From contig NZ_JBIAOU010000011.1 of the NCBI RefSeq assembly GCF_042879035.1, positions 1 to 64,000 on the forward strand: a DNA stretch of 64,000 nucleotides. The letters run 5' to 3'. The notes under the pieces are model-generated. The model was not told the origin of the DNA. It searched no databases and worked only from the letters and a program-made list of their open reading frames with translations. The stretch's first letter is position 1; each line of letters opens with the position of its first letter. The position numbers were made by a program, and so were the translations under genes. Shown here piece after piece: positions 33,047 through 42,057 of the stretch. This DNA comes from Rhodococcus_G sp042879035 (GTDB taxonomy: Bacteria > Actinomycetota > Actinomycetes > Mycobacteriales > Mycobacteriaceae).

Positions 33047-34141
33047 ATGAGCGAACTCCGGCAGGGCCCCCTCCACGCGGTGCACACCGAACTCGGCGCC
33101 ACGTTCGCGCCGTTCGGTGGCTGGCAGATGCCGGTGTCGTACGCCGGAACGGTCGCCGAGCACACCGCGGTCCGGGAGAGTGTCGGCGTGTTCGACGTCA
33201 GCCACCTCGGTAAGGCGTCGGTGACCGGCCCCGGCGCGGCGGCATTCGTGAACGCCTGCCTGACAAACGATCTCGGACGGATCGGTCCGGGCCGTGCGCA
33301 GTACACCCTGTGCGCCACCGAGTCCGGTGGCGTGACCGACGACCTGATCGCCTACTTCGTCTCCGACGACGAGGTGTTCCTCGTGCCGAACGCCGCCAAC
33401 ACCGCCGCGGTGGTCGCCGCACTGGCCGCCGCGGCCCCGGAGGGCGTCGTCGTCACCGACCAGCACCGCGACTTCGGCGTGCTCGCCGTGCAGGGTCCGC
33501 GGTCTGCGGAAATCCTTGCCGCACTCGGTCTTCCGGCGGACATGGACTACATGGCGTTCGCGGATGCGCACTTCGGCGGCGCGCCGGTCCGGGTGTGCCG
33601 GACGGGATACACCGGCGAGCACGGCTACGAACTGCTGCCCTCCTGGGACGGCAGCGAGGCGGTGTTCCGGGCGCTGGTCGCGGCCGTGAAGGAGGCCGGT
33701 GGCGAGGTGGCCGGACTGGGCGCCCGCGACACCCTGCGCACCGAGGCGGGGTACCCGCTGCACGGTCACGAACTGTCCACCGACATCTCCCCGCTCGAGG
33801 CGCGGTGCGGATGGGCCATCGGCTGGCGTAAGCCGGAATTCTGGGGGCGGGCAGCGCTGATGGCGCAGAAGGAGGCCGGCCCCGCGCGCACCATGTGGGG
33901 TCTACGCGCCGTGGACCGCGGCGTCCTGCGGCAGGGGCAGACGGTCCTGCGGGACGGCGCGGCGGTCGGCGAGACCACCTCGGGCACGTTCTCCCCGACC
34001 CTGAAGGCGGGCATCGCCCTGGCGCTGGTGGACTCCGCCGCCGGCCTGGGCGTCGGTGACGCGGTCACGGTCGACGTGCGCGGCCGGGCCCTGCGGTGCG
34101 AGGTGGTCGCGCCGCCGTTCGTGCCGCTCCACACCCGCTGA
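33047..34141 (+). CDS. gcvT: Glycine cleavage T protein (aminomethyltransferase)
   Basis: 364 residues. Takes the aminomethyl group from the lipoylated H protein and forms methylenetetrahydrofolate, releasing ammonia. Visible: FGGWQMPVSYAGTVAEHTAV, FDVSHLGKASVTGPGA, the catalytic-site MDYMAFADAHFG and GYTGEHGYELL, LGARDTLRTEAGYPLHGHEL and the C-terminal barrel (TSGTFSPTLKAGIALALV). Start ATG 33047; the longer frame upstream lacks support. gcvH and gcvP are not in the window. No glycine riboswitch is seen upstream. Confidence 0.95.
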   Translation: MSELRQGPLHAVHTELGATFAPFGGWQMPVSYAGTVAEHTAVRESVGVFDVSHLGKASVTGPGAAAFVNACLTNDLGRIGPGRAQYTLCATESGGVTDDLIAYFVSDDEVFLVPNAANTAAVVAALAAAAPEGVVVTDQHRDFGVLAVQGPRSAEILAALGLPADMDYMAFADAHFGGAPVRVCRTGYTGEHGYELLPSWDGSEAVFRALVAAVKEAGGEVAGLGARDTLRTEAGYPLHGHELSTDISPLEARCGWAIGWRKPEFWGRAALMAQKEAGPARTMWGLRAVDRGVLRQGQTVLRDGAAVGETTSGTFSPTLKAGIALALVDSAAGLGVGDAVTVDVRGRALRCEVVAPPFVPLHTR

Positions 34142-34209
34142 CCGCGGCAGTGGCACGAAGATCCGTACTCGCGCAAGGTCGTGCACGCGGCGTTCGATAG
34201 GATCCGATC

Positions 34210-35313
34210 ATGACTGGTGTCCTCGAATTCACGCGCGTTCCCCATCCTGCACCCGCCTCGGAGCAGGAGCGCGCGCGAGTACTGGCCGCCCCCGGATTCG
34301 GGAAGCACTTCACCGATCACATGGTGACCATCGACTACACCGAGGGGCGCGGCTGGCACGATGCCACGGTCGGGCCGTACGCGCCGCTGCAGATGGATCC
34401 GGCGACGATGGTGCTGCACTACGGGCAGGCGATCTTCGAGGGTCTCAAGGCCTACCGCCAGCAGGACGGATCGATCGCGTCGTTCCGGGTCTCCGCGAAC
34501 GCGGAGCGGCTGCGGTCCTCCGCGCGCCGGCTCGCGATGCCGGAGCTGCCGGACGAGTTGTTCCACCGGTCGATCACCGAGCTGCTGGCCGTCGACGGCG
34601 AGTGGGTGCCCGCAGCGGGCGGCGAGGACGCGCTGTACCTGCGGCCGTTCATGATCTCCACCGAGATCGGCCTCGGGGTACGGCCCGCGAAGACCTACAA
34701 GTACCTGCTGATCGCGTCGCCGGCGGGCGCCTACTTCCCGAACGGCGTCAAGCCGGTGAGTGTGTGGCTGTCGACGGAGTACGTCCGCGCGGCGCCGGGC
34801 GGCACCGGTGCCGCCAAGTTCGCCGGCAACTACGCGGCCTCCCTGGTCGCGCAGGCGCAGGCGGCGGACGAGGGCTGCGACCAGGTCGTCTGGCTCGACG
34901 CCACCGAACGCCGGTACGTCGAGGAGATGGGCGGGATGAACCTGTTCTTCGTCTTCGGCTCCGGACCCGACGCCCGCATCGTCACCCCCGAACTGTCCGG
35001 CTCGCTGCTGCCCGGTATCACCCGCAATTCGCTGCTCACCCTCGCCGCCGACGCGGGTTTCGCGGTGGAGGAGCGGAGGATCAGCACCGACGAGTGGCGC
35101 GAGAAGGCGGCGTCCGGCGAGATCACCGAAGTGTTCGCGTGCGGCACGGCCGCGGTCATCACCCCCGTCGGCAGCGTCAAGTCCGCGGCGGGCGAGTTCA
35201 GCATCAGCGGCGGTGAGTCCGGCGAGGTCACGATGGCGCTGCGCGACACCCTCACCGGCATCCAGCGCGGCACCTTCGCCGACACCCACGGCTGGATGTC
35301 CACACTGGTCTGA
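34210..35313 (+). CDS. ilvE: Branched-chain amino acid aminotransferase
   Basis: 367 residues, a fold-type IV PLP enzyme converting leucine, isoleucine and valine to their 2-oxo acids and back. HYGQAIFEGLKAYRQQDG carries the family start, and AAKFAGNYAASLVAQAQA holds the PLP Lys region typical of actinobacterial IlvE (the catalytic Lys follows from the GGTGAAKFAGNY motif), with EEMGGMNLFFVF and ACGTAAVITPVG binding phosphate. ATG start, 68 bases after gcvT on the same strand. A strong bidirectional terminator follows. Confidence 0.95.
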   Translation: MTGVLEFTRVPHPAPASEQERARVLAAPGFGKHFTDHMVTIDYTEGRGWHDATVGPYAPLQMDPATMVLHYGQAIFEGLKAYRQQDGSIASFRVSANAERLRSSARRLAMPELPDELFHRSITELLAVDGEWVPAAGGEDALYLRPFMISTEIGLGVRPAKTYKYLLIASPAGAYFPNGVKPVSVWLSTEYVRAAPGGTGAAKFAGNYAASLVAQAQAADEGCDQVVWLDATERRYVEEMGGMNLFFVFGSGPDARIVTPELSGSLLPGITRNSLLTLAADAGFAVEERRISTDEWREKAASGEITEVFACGTAAVITPVGSVKSAAGEFSISGGESGEVTMALRDTLTGIQRGTFADTHGWMSTLV

Positions 35314-35328
35314 TTCGATACCCGACTC

Positions 35329-35370
35329 ACGAGGGGCCCGGGCGGAGTCGTTTCCGCCCGGGCCCCTCGT
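35329..35370. terminator. 18-base perfect hairpin between ilvE and the dehalogenase-like gene
   Basis: The arm at 35329-35346 (ACGAGGGGCCCGGGCGGA) pairs perfectly with 35353-35370 around a 6-base loop. The genes converge here, so it should end both transcripts. Confidence 0.85.
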
Positions 35371-35376
35371 GCGTTG

Positions 35377-36279
35377 TCAGTCCAGGGTGTCCAGTACGCC
35401 GCGGACCGCGTCGGCGATCGCCTGCGGCTGGTCCTCCTGGACGAAATGGACACCCGCACCGGCGGAGCGGATCTCGAGGTTGCGGATCGTCGACCGCGCC
35501 CAGTCGAGGATCGACGGGGTGAGCAGGAACCCGGGCTCGAAGGTGAGCAGCAGCTTCGGGATGTCGCTCTCGCGCAGCCACGGCACGTTGGCCTCCAGGT
35601 ACTCCACGCTCGACGCGGGCACCCCGTCGATCGGCAGGTTCCGCGGGAAATACAGCAGGGGCCTGCGTGACTCCGCCGTCGGGAACGGCACCAGGTACTG
35701 CTGCAGGTCCGCCTCGGTCGGCGGTGTCAGGAACGTCCCCGGCAGCAGCTCGGTCAGGAAGCGGTTGTCCTCGAGGACGTACTTCTCGCCCGCACCGGGG
35801 GTGCGGACGGTTGTCTGGAAGTCGAGGAAGCCCGCGGGCAGCGCAGCGGAGTCGATGTCGCGCAGCACCGGCTCGAACAGGACCAGCGCCTTGACCCGGT
35901 CCGGGTTCCTCCGGGCCCAGGTGACCCCGAACGCGGCGCCGTAGTCCTGCACGACGAGGGTGACGTCGGTGAGCTCGAGGGCGTCGAACCACGCCGCGAG
36001 GTAGGCGTCGTGGTCGGCGAGGGAGTACTCGATGTCGGGCTTGCCGGAGCCACCGAGACCGATCAGGTCCGGCGCCAGCAGGCGGCCGGCGCCGTCCAGG
36101 TGGCGGATCACGTGCCGCCACAGGAACGAACTCGTCGGGCTGCCGTGCAGGAACACGACGGGGTCGCCCTCGCCGGACTCGACGTAGTGGATCGAGGAGT
36201 CGAGCACGGCGACGTCCTTGGCGACGGCGGACGGCCCGAACGCCTCGTGGGCGCGGGTGGCGGCGGGGGACTGGGACAC
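35377..36279 (-). CDS. Haloalkane-dehalogenase-like alpha/beta hydrolase with altered halide site
   Basis: 300 residues aligned along its length with haloalkane dehalogenases of the DhaA type. The nucleophile Asp is in VVQDYGAAFG, the acid Glu in LFEPVLRD, and the His in GVHFVQED. The halide-stabilising Asn of HGNPTSS is Ser here (HGSPTSSFLWR), and the Trp after the nucleophile is Tyr (QDYG instead of QDWG). Dehalogenation may therefore be weak or absent. GTG 36279 has GAGGAGC upstream; a longer frame goes to 36327. Isolated between ilvE and cobS, and not part of the mycobacterial order. Confidence 0.8.
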   Translation of the reverse strand: MSQSPAATRAHEAFGPSAVAKDVAVLDSSIHYVESGEGDPVVFLHGSPTSSFLWRHVIRHLDGAGRLLAPDLIGLGGSGKPDIEYSLADHDAYLAAWFDALELTDVTLVVQDYGAAFGVTWARRNPDRVKALVLFEPVLRDIDSAALPAGFLDFQTTVRTPGAGEKYVLEDNRFLTELLPGTFLTPPTEADLQQYLVPFPTAESRRPLLYFPRNLPIDGVPASSVEYLEANVPWLRESDIPKLLLTFEPGFLLTPSILDWARSTIRNLEIRSAGAGVHFVQEDQPQAIADAVRGVLDTLD

Positions 36280-36383
36280 GGATGCTCCTCGATCGATCGA
36301 GCGGTGGACGGTGACGTCCAGCCTCACCCGCGGTCACTGGACCGACCAGGGTTGCACTCGCCGTGAACGCAACCGGCGACGAC

Positions 36384-37145
36384 TCACCCGCCGAGCAGGA
36401 ACCCGATCGCGGTCGCGGCGACGGTCAGCTCGATCGCCGCGCCGAGGACGTCGCCGGTGACGCCGCCGAAGCGATTCGCGCAGTGCCGGGTCAGACCGAC
36501 CATCGCCGCCAGGACGACGGCCACGACGAGCGGCCCCTGCCACCAGCGGTCGGGTACCGCGGCGGCTGCGCACGCGACGAGCACCACGAACCACGCCGCA
36601 CACACCCGGCGGGACTGGGTGCCGACGACGAGGGCGCCGAAGCCCGTCGGTGTCGCGGGGGACAGGGCGGACCGGCACGCGAGCACCGCCGCGACGCGAC
36701 CCGTGGTCACGGTGAGGACCACGGCCGCCCACCGACCCGACGCGGCCAGCTCCCCGAACGAGAGTGCCTGGGCGCCAAGGCAGATCAGCAGGGCCGCCGC
36801 GCCGAACGGGCCGACGCCACCGCTGCGCATGACCTCGAGGGCGCGCTCCGGCGGTCCGTAGCAGCCGAGCCCGTCGACGGTGTCGGCCAGTCCGTCGACG
36901 TGCATGCCGCGGGTGGCCAGCGCGAGGACGGCGACGGACACCAGCCCCGCGAGTGCCTGTGGAAGGGACGCCGCGGTCAGCAGCCACGCGGCACCGGCCG
37001 CGAGGACACCCAGCGCGGCACCGACGACGGGGGTCGCGGTGAGCGCACGGCGCCCCGCGGTGCGGTCGATCGGGGACGCGTCGTCCCGGTACGGGATCGG
37101 GAGCACCGTCAACCAGGACAGCGCCAGCCGCACCCCGACGAGCAC
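36384..37145 (-). CDS. cobS: Adenosylcobinamide-GDP ribazoletransferase (cobalamin synthase)
   Basis: 253 residues, hydrophobic with about six membrane segments. Joins adenosylcobinamide-GDP to alpha-ribazole, the last assembly step of the lower ligand. GVRLALSWLTVLPIP and RGMHVDGLADTVDGLGCYGPPERALEVMRSGGVGPFG contain the acidic membrane-proximal motif of the family. The GTG start at 37145 lies 4 bases after the cobT stop, so the genes are coupled. The longer frame to 37418 overlaps cobT and is wrong. Confidence 0.93.
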   Translation of the reverse strand: MLVGVRLALSWLTVLPIPYRDDASPIDRTAGRRALTATPVVGAALGVLAAGAAWLLTAASLPQALAGLVSVAVLALATRGMHVDGLADTVDGLGCYGPPERALEVMRSGGVGPFGAAALLICLGAQALSFGELAASGRWAAVVLTVTTGRVAAVLACRSALSPATPTGFGALVVGTQSRRVCAAWFVVLVACAAAAVPDRWWQGPLVVAVVLAAMVGLTRHCANRFGGVTGDVLGAAIELTVAATAIGFLLGG

Positions 37146-37149
37146 CCCG

Positions 37150-38286
37150 TCAGTCCGTCGCGTCGGCGGGGTCTGCAGCGTCGGCGGTGCCGGCAGGTTC
37201 TGCGGCGTCGGCGGTGCTGACCCCGGCGTCGGCGAAGGTCGCCATGTTCGCCAGGGTGGCGATCGCGCCCTGCAGCACGGGCAACGCGACGACCGCTCCG
37301 GAGCCCTCGCCGAGCCGCATGCCCAGATCCAGGATCGGATCGAGCTGCAGGTGCCGCAGCGCCAGGACGTGCGCGGGCTCGGTCGACCGGTGACCGGCGA
37401 TCCACCAGTCGCGCGCACCGGGTGCGAGTTCCTCGGCGACCATCGCCGCGGCGGTCACCACGACGCCGTCGACGATCACCGGGGTCCGGCGAACCGCGGC
37501 CTGCGCGAGGAAGCCTGCCATCGCCGCGAGGTCGGCGCCGCCGCCGATCCGCAGCAACGCCACCGGGTCCGCAACATTCGGCCGCACCCGCCGCATCGCG
37601 TCCCGGACCGCCGCGGTCTTGCGGGCCCAGCCGGCGTCGTCGATCCCGGTGCCGCGCCCGACCGCGGCGACCGGTTCGGTGTCGGTCAGTGAGGCGATCA
37701 GCACGGTCGCGGGGGTGGTGTTGCCGATGCCCATCTCGCCGGCGATCAGCAGGTCGGCGCCGGCGTCGATCTCCTCGTCGGCGATCGCCCCGCCGGCCTC
37801 GATCGCGCGGATCGCCTCCTCCGGCGTCAGCGCGTCCTCGCGGTCGACGGCCCCGCTCGAGCGCCGCACCTTGAACCGGGACACGCTCGGGTCGGTGTCG
37901 ACCGCGACGGAGATGTCGACGACCCGGACGCCGACACCGGTGGTCGCGGCCAGTGCGTTGACCGCGGCGCCCCCGGCGAGGAAGTTCGCCACCATCTGCG
38001 CCGTCACCTCGGCCGGATACGCGGACACCCCGTGCTGCGCGATGCCGTGGTCGCCGGCGAACACGACCACCCGAGGCCGCTCGAACTGCCGCGGCGGGCA
38101 CTGGCCCTGACAGGCGGCAACCCATCCGGCGAAGTCCTCGAGCCGGCCCAGTGATCCGGCGGGCTTGGTCAGCTGCGCCTGCCGGGCGTCGGCCTCGGCG
38201 CGGACGGTCCTCGACGGCGCGACCACGGGGTCGAACGCGGCCGCGGTCCTCGCGGGTTCGGGTGTCGAGGTCGATTCGGTTGTCAC
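37150..38286 (-). CDS. cobT: Nicotinate-nucleotide-dimethylbenzimidazole phosphoribosyltransferase
   Basis: 378 residues. Makes alpha-ribazole phosphate from dimethylbenzimidazole and nicotinate mononucleotide. KPAGSLGRLE, VFAGDHGIAQHGVSAYP, GEMGIGNTTPATVL, RIGGGADLAAMAGF and the catalytic Glu in GMRLGEGSGA are conserved. A Thr/Ala/Asp-rich C-terminal tail (about 360-378) lies beyond the family core. Middle gene of the minus-strand run cobU-cobT-cobS. Confidence 0.95.
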   Translation of the reverse strand: MTTESTSTPEPARTAAAFDPVVAPSRTVRAEADARQAQLTKPAGSLGRLEDFAGWVAACQGQCPPRQFERPRVVVFAGDHGIAQHGVSAYPAEVTAQMVANFLAGGAAVNALAATTGVGVRVVDISVAVDTDPSVSRFKVRRSSGAVDREDALTPEEAIRAIEAGGAIADEEIDAGADLLIAGEMGIGNTTPATVLIASLTDTEPVAAVGRGTGIDDAGWARKTAAVRDAMRRVRPNVADPVALLRIGGGADLAAMAGFLAQAAVRRTPVIVDGVVVTAAAMVAEELAPGARDWWIAGHRSTEPAHVLALRHLQLDPILDLGMRLGEGSGAVVALPVLQGAIATLANMATFADAGVSTADAAEPAGTADAADPADATD

Positions 38287-38326
38287 ACTGGACCTTTCAC
38301 GTAGGTTCTCGTCATCTGGCGAGGTG

Positions 38327-38860
38327 TCACTTCAGTCGCACGGTCAGCCCCGCGACGGCGAGGACCACGTCATCGCACACCTGCGCCAGCCGGCCGTTGA
38401 GGCTGCCGATCTCGTCGCGGAACAACCGTCCCGACCGGGTTTCGGGAATCACCCCGAGCCCGACCTCCGGGCTGACCAGTACGAGTGTGCCCGGATAGCC
38501 TGCGACCGCGTCCACCAGGTCGTCGCAGCGCGGGCCGATGGTGCCGCGGGGACGGTTCCAGGCGTCGGCGGCGTCGAGTTCGGCGGTCAGCCAGGTGCCG
38601 AGGTCGTCGACGAGCGTGGGGGGTCCGCCCGCCCGCAGCACCCCTGCGAGGGTGGGGCCGACGGCGCTCTCGACCGTCGTCCAGTGGGCCGGGCGCCGGT
38701 CGCGGTGTTCGGCGATCCGTGCGGTGAAGTCGGTGTCGGCGGGATCGACGCGCGCGGTGGCGACGTAGCGCACCTCGCCGTCCGGCATCAACGCCTCCGC
38801 ATGACCGGACTTGCCGGACCGGGCCCCGCCGAGGACGAGGGTGCGGCGCGGTGTTGACAC
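38327..38860 (-). CDS. cobU: Bifunctional adenosylcobinamide kinase / guanylyltransferase
   Basis: 177 residues. P-loop GGARSGKS at about 10-18, YVATARVDPADTDF (kinase motif) and EVGLGVIPETRSGRLFRDEIG near 125 characterise CobU/CobP. It phosphorylates adenosylcobinamide and links GMP, supplying the CobS substrate. The gene is 40 bases upstream of cobT. No cobalamin riboswitch is visible ahead of the operon. Confidence 0.95.
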   Translation of the reverse strand: MSTPRRTLVLGGARSGKSGHAEALMPDGEVRYVATARVDPADTDFTARIAEHRDRRPAHWTTVESAVGPTLAGVLRAGGPPTLVDDLGTWLTAELDAADAWNRPRGTIGPRCDDLVDAVAGYPGTLVLVSPEVGLGVIPETRSGRLFRDEIGSLNGRLAQVCDDVVLAVAGLTVRLK

Positions 38861-38863
38861 GCC

Positions 38864-39838
38864 CTAGACCGTACCAACGCGGGTGGAGGCGTCACCGAAG
38901 CGTCGGCGGTAGTCCGCGGGGGCGACGCCGAGCCGGCGGTGGAAGTGGTGACGCAGCAGTGCGCCCGACGAGAAGCCGCACCGCCGCGCGATCTCCTCGA
39001 GGCCGAGATCGGTCTGCTCGAGCAGGTGCTGCGCCAGCAGGACCCGTTGCGCGGTCAGCCACTTCACCGGGGTGGTGCCCGTCTCTGCGGCGAAGCGCCG
39101 CGCGAACGTGCGGCTCGACATCGCGGCCCGCGCGGCCAGGGAGTCGACGGTGTGGGCGCCGTCGAGGTTCTCGCCGAGCCAGGACAGGATGTCGGCGATG
39201 CCGTTGTTCGAGCACGCCACGACCGGGTTCTCGATGAACTGCCGCTGGCCGCCGTCGCGTTGCGGTGCCACGACCATCCGGCGGGCGATCGTGTTGGCGA
39301 CCTCGGTGCCGAGTTCGCGGCGGATCAGGTGCAGGCAGGCGTCGATGCCCGCGGCGGTGCCGGCGCTGGTGATCAGTGTGCCCTCGTCGACGAACAGGAC
39401 GTCGGGGTCGACGGTGGTGGCCGGGTGGGTGCGGGCGAGCTCGGCCGCGTGCATCCAGTGCGTCGTGCACCGACGGCCGTCGAGCAGCCCGGCCGCTCCG
39501 GCGAGGAAGGCGCCGGAGCAGACGGTCAGGACGATCGCGCCGGCATCGGCGGCGTCGCGGACCGCGCGCACCACCTCGTGGGGGTACTCGGCGCGGATCG
39601 TGGAGGCGGGGACGATCACCAGGTCGGCGCCGGCGACGGCGTCGAGTCCGTGGTCGGGGGTGAGGGTCACACCGGGGATGTTGGTCGTGAGCGGGACCCC
39701 GGCGCGGGGGCCGCACACGCGGAAGTCGAAGGCCGGTACGCCGGAGTCGGTCCGGTCCAGTCCGAACACCTCGCAGACCGTTCCGAACTCGAACATCGCG
39801 ACTCGGTCGACGACGAGGGCGGCCACGCGGGACAGCAT
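38864..39838 (-). CDS. GlxA-family transcriptional regulator (DJ-1/PfpI plus AraC domains)
   Basis: 324 residues. N-terminal DJ-1/PfpI-like domain (about 1-190) with VLTVCSGAFLAGAAGLLDGR holding the Cys of the nucleophile elbow, then two AraC helix-turn-helices (about 225-315: DSLAARAAMSSRTFARRF and LEEIARRCGFSSGALLRHHF). Such regulators respond to small metabolites; targets cannot be inferred. ATG 39838 chosen over the ATG at 39886 because the domain starts at LSRVAALVVD. It ends 3 bases upstream of cobU's start on the same strand, so it could be co-transcribed with the cobalamin genes. Confidence 0.9.
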   Translation of the reverse strand: MLSRVAALVVDRVAMFEFGTVCEVFGLDRTDSGVPAFDFRVCGPRAGVPLTTNIPGVTLTPDHGLDAVAGADLVIVPASTIRAEYPHEVVRAVRDAADAGAIVLTVCSGAFLAGAAGLLDGRRCTTHWMHAAELARTHPATTVDPDVLFVDEGTLITSAGTAAGIDACLHLIRRELGTEVANTIARRMVVAPQRDGGQRQFIENPVVACSNNGIADILSWLGENLDGAHTVDSLAARAAMSSRTFARRFAAETGTTPVKWLTAQRVLLAQHLLEQTDLGLEEIARRCGFSSGALLRHHFHRRLGVAPADYRRRFGDASTRVGTV

Positions 39839-39922
39839 GCCCCCAGTGTATGGCGCGATCTCGAGGGTGGCTGGCATTGCTGCCACTGTCGGCGGGAAAT
39901 ATTCGGTCGCAGACTTACTGCC

Positions 39923-40147
39923 ATGACCGGATTCCTCGTACTCGTCCTGGTGGGCGGCGCACTTGCCGTCGGATTCGCCGGTTTCCTGCAGTGGTCACGG
40001 CGGGCCGCGGAGCCGGCATGGAAGCCCTGTCGCATCAACGCCTTTCGCCCCGAGCCGCCGCGCGGATCCGATTCCGTCCCCGACCGTGACGACGCGCGCA
40101 TCGCGGCCGACCTGGCCGTACTACGAGGCCGGGCGCCTCATCACTGA
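39923..40147 (+). CDS. Candidate small single-pass membrane protein
   Basis: 74 residues: MTGFLVLVLVGGALAVGFAG forms a membrane helix, followed by a basic and Pro-rich tail and an acidic helix (DRDDARIAADLAVLRGRAPHH). The hydrophobic start followed by a charged tail looks like a true small membrane protein, but there is no clear ribosome site and the frame is a continuation of a long shadow frame. It diverges from the GlxA-type regulator, 84 bases away. Confidence 0.45.
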   Translation: MTGFLVLVLVGGALAVGFAGFLQWSRRAAEPAWKPCRINAFRPEPPRGSDSVPDRDDARIAADLAVLRGRAPHH

Positions 40148-40179
40148 GGCGCCCGGAGGGTGTCGTCGCACGGTGCGGG

Positions 40180-40845
40180 TCAGACCGCGTCGCCCGGCGT
40201 GACGCGCGGCTGCGGGGCACGCATCTTCCGGATCTGGGAGGCGCGGACGAAGGCGTACCAGCCGAGCTTGAACCCGCCATCGAGGGTGTCCGGGAACCGC
40301 TCGCGCACCTTGTTGTTGATCCGGCGGCCCATGATGACGCCCTCGATCACCATGAACAGCATCATCACGAACATGGCGAGGGTGACGATCGCCTGCAGCC
40401 CCGGATTGAGGAACATCGCCAGGATCAGCAGCACCGCGAGCGGCATGAACATCCCGACCAGGTGCCTGCGCGAGTCGACGAGGTCGCGGACGTAGGCGCG
40501 GACCGGGCCCTTGTCGCGGGGCAGCAGGTACTTGTCCTCGCCGGCGAGCATCCGGGCGCGCCGGTCCGCGGACTCGGCGCGACGCTCGGCCGACGCGACC
40601 TTCCGCTCCTCCTTGGTGCCCCTGTTCTGCTTGCGGCGCTCCCTCGCCTCCTTCGACGTCATCGGCGCGGGAGCGACGGGGCCGCGACGCCTGCCCTCGG
40701 CCTCGCGCCGGCTCGGGGTGGGACGGCCCTTGCCCTCGGTGACGGCGGACGGCGCCGGGGTGGTCGGCTCGGTGGTCGTCGACTCGTCGACCCCGTTGTC
40801 TCCGTTGTCGGAATTGTCGGGGTTTCCGCGGCGCAGCAGTTTCAC
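40180..40845 (-). CDS. DUF3043 membrane protein (Rv2206-like)
   Basis: 221 residues. A low-complexity acidic then basic N-terminus (1-95; SKEARERRKQNRGTKEERKV), two membrane helices (about 128-147 and 150-170), and a basic C-terminus (GRRINNKVRERFPDTLDGGF, then LGWYAFVRASQIRKMRAPQ). Family function unknown. The gene lies next to glycerate kinase as in mycobacteria. Antisense frames over it are artefacts. Confidence 0.88.
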   Translation of the reverse strand: MKLLRRGNPDNSDNGDNGVDESTTTEPTTPAPSAVTEGKGRPTPSRREAEGRRRGPVAPAPMTSKEARERRKQNRGTKEERKVASAERRAESADRRARMLAGEDKYLLPRDKGPVRAYVRDLVDSRRHLVGMFMPLAVLLILAMFLNPGLQAIVTLAMFVMMLFMVIEGVIMGRRINNKVRERFPDTLDGGFKLGWYAFVRASQIRKMRAPQPRVTPGDAV

Positions 40846-40970
40846 CCCACCAGGCTACTTGCTGCCGATGCCGCACCACGACCCCACTCTCCCCGGCGCT
40901 CGTGCACCGGCCTCGCCGCAGCGCCGGACAGGCGGGGCGCGCGTCCGGCATTCCGCCCTAGACTCGCCCG

Positions 40971-42041
40971 ATGCGAGTGCTGATCGCGCCCGACTCGTTC
41001 GGCGACACCCTGACCGCCGTCGAGGCCGCGGACGCCATCGCCGCCGGCTGGAAACACGGACGCCCCGACGACGTGCTCGTGCGCGCCCCGCAGTCCGACG
41101 GTGGTCCCGGCTTCGTCGACGTCCTCGCCGTCCGCGGCGGCGACGTCCTCGACGTCACGGTCGCCGGCCCCCTGTCCGACCCGGTCCGCGCCCGCTGGCT
41201 GCGCGTCGGTGACGTCGCCTACATCGAGTCGGCGCAGGCGTGCGGACTGCACCTCCTCGGCCGCGACCCCGACCCGGAGTCGGCGGTCACCGCCCACAGC
41301 GCCGGCGTCGGCGAGCTCGTCGCCGCCGCCGTGGCAGCGGGCGCGACCACGGTCGTCGTCGGACTCGGCGGCAGCGGCTGCACCGACGGCGGTCGCGGTC
41401 TGGTCACCGGACTCACCGGCGCAGCCCCGGACCCGGACGCGCTGCGCACCGCGCGGGACCGACTCGCCGGGATCCGGCTGATCGCCGCGACCGACGTCGA
41501 GAACCCCCTGCTCGGGCCCCGCGGGGCCGCGGCGGTGTTCGGCCCGCAGAAGGGCGCCGACCCGGCCACCGTCGACCGGCTCGAAGGACGCAACGCGGCA
41601 TGGGCGACGGTGCTCGACTCGTTCGCCGGGCAGCCGGTGTCCCGCGCCGCGGGCGCCGGCGCCGCCGGCGGGCTCGGCGCCGCCCTGCTCGCACTCGGGG
41701 CGCGGCGACGATCCGGAGCCGACATCGTCGCCGAACTCACCGAGCAGGACGCGCTGCTGCGCTCCGTCGACGCGGTCGTCACCGGCGAAGGACGGTTCGA
41801 CCACCAATCGCTCGGCGGAAAGGTTGCCGTCGCGGTCGCCCGGGCCGCCCACGCGCAGGGCGTCCCGGCGCTCGTGTTGGCCGGCCAGGTCGCCCTGGAC
41901 CGGGCAGACCCCGACCTCGTCGCCCTCGCGCTGCGCGGAGTGCACTCCGTCAGCGACCACGCCGGATCGGTCCGCGTCGCGATGGACGACGCGGCCCGGC
42001 AACTCGCCGGACTCGCCGAGGTCGTCGCGCAACGCTGGTGA
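40971..42041 (+). CDS. glxK: Glycerate 2-kinase (GlxK family)
   Basis: 356 residues. Phosphorylates D-glycerate with ATP. MRVLIAPDSFGDTLTAVEAA, ESAQACGLHLL, GLGGSGCTDGGRGL and VTGEGRFDHQSLGGK are the family signatures (phosphate loop and substrate-binding residues). ATG start. Divergent from DUF3043 across 125 bases. Corresponds in position to Rv2205c. A short tandem repeat lies just downstream. Confidence 0.93.
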   Translation: MRVLIAPDSFGDTLTAVEAADAIAAGWKHGRPDDVLVRAPQSDGGPGFVDVLAVRGGDVLDVTVAGPLSDPVRARWLRVGDVAYIESAQACGLHLLGRDPDPESAVTAHSAGVGELVAAAVAAGATTVVVGLGGSGCTDGGRGLVTGLTGAAPDPDALRTARDRLAGIRLIAATDVENPLLGPRGAAAVFGPQKGADPATVDRLEGRNAAWATVLDSFAGQPVSRAAGAGAAGGLGAALLALGARRRSGADIVAELTEQDALLRSVDAVVTGEGRFDHQSLGGKVAVAVARAAHAQGVPALVLAGQVALDRADPDLVALALRGVHSVSDHAGSVRVAMDDAARQLAGLAEVVAQRW

Positions 42042-42057
42042 GCCCACGGCGCCGCGC

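Noticed and set aside
38287..38326. Possible cobalamin riboswitch near cobU/cobT
   Set aside because: The gap is only 40 bases and there is no B12-box-like sequence there or upstream of cobU.
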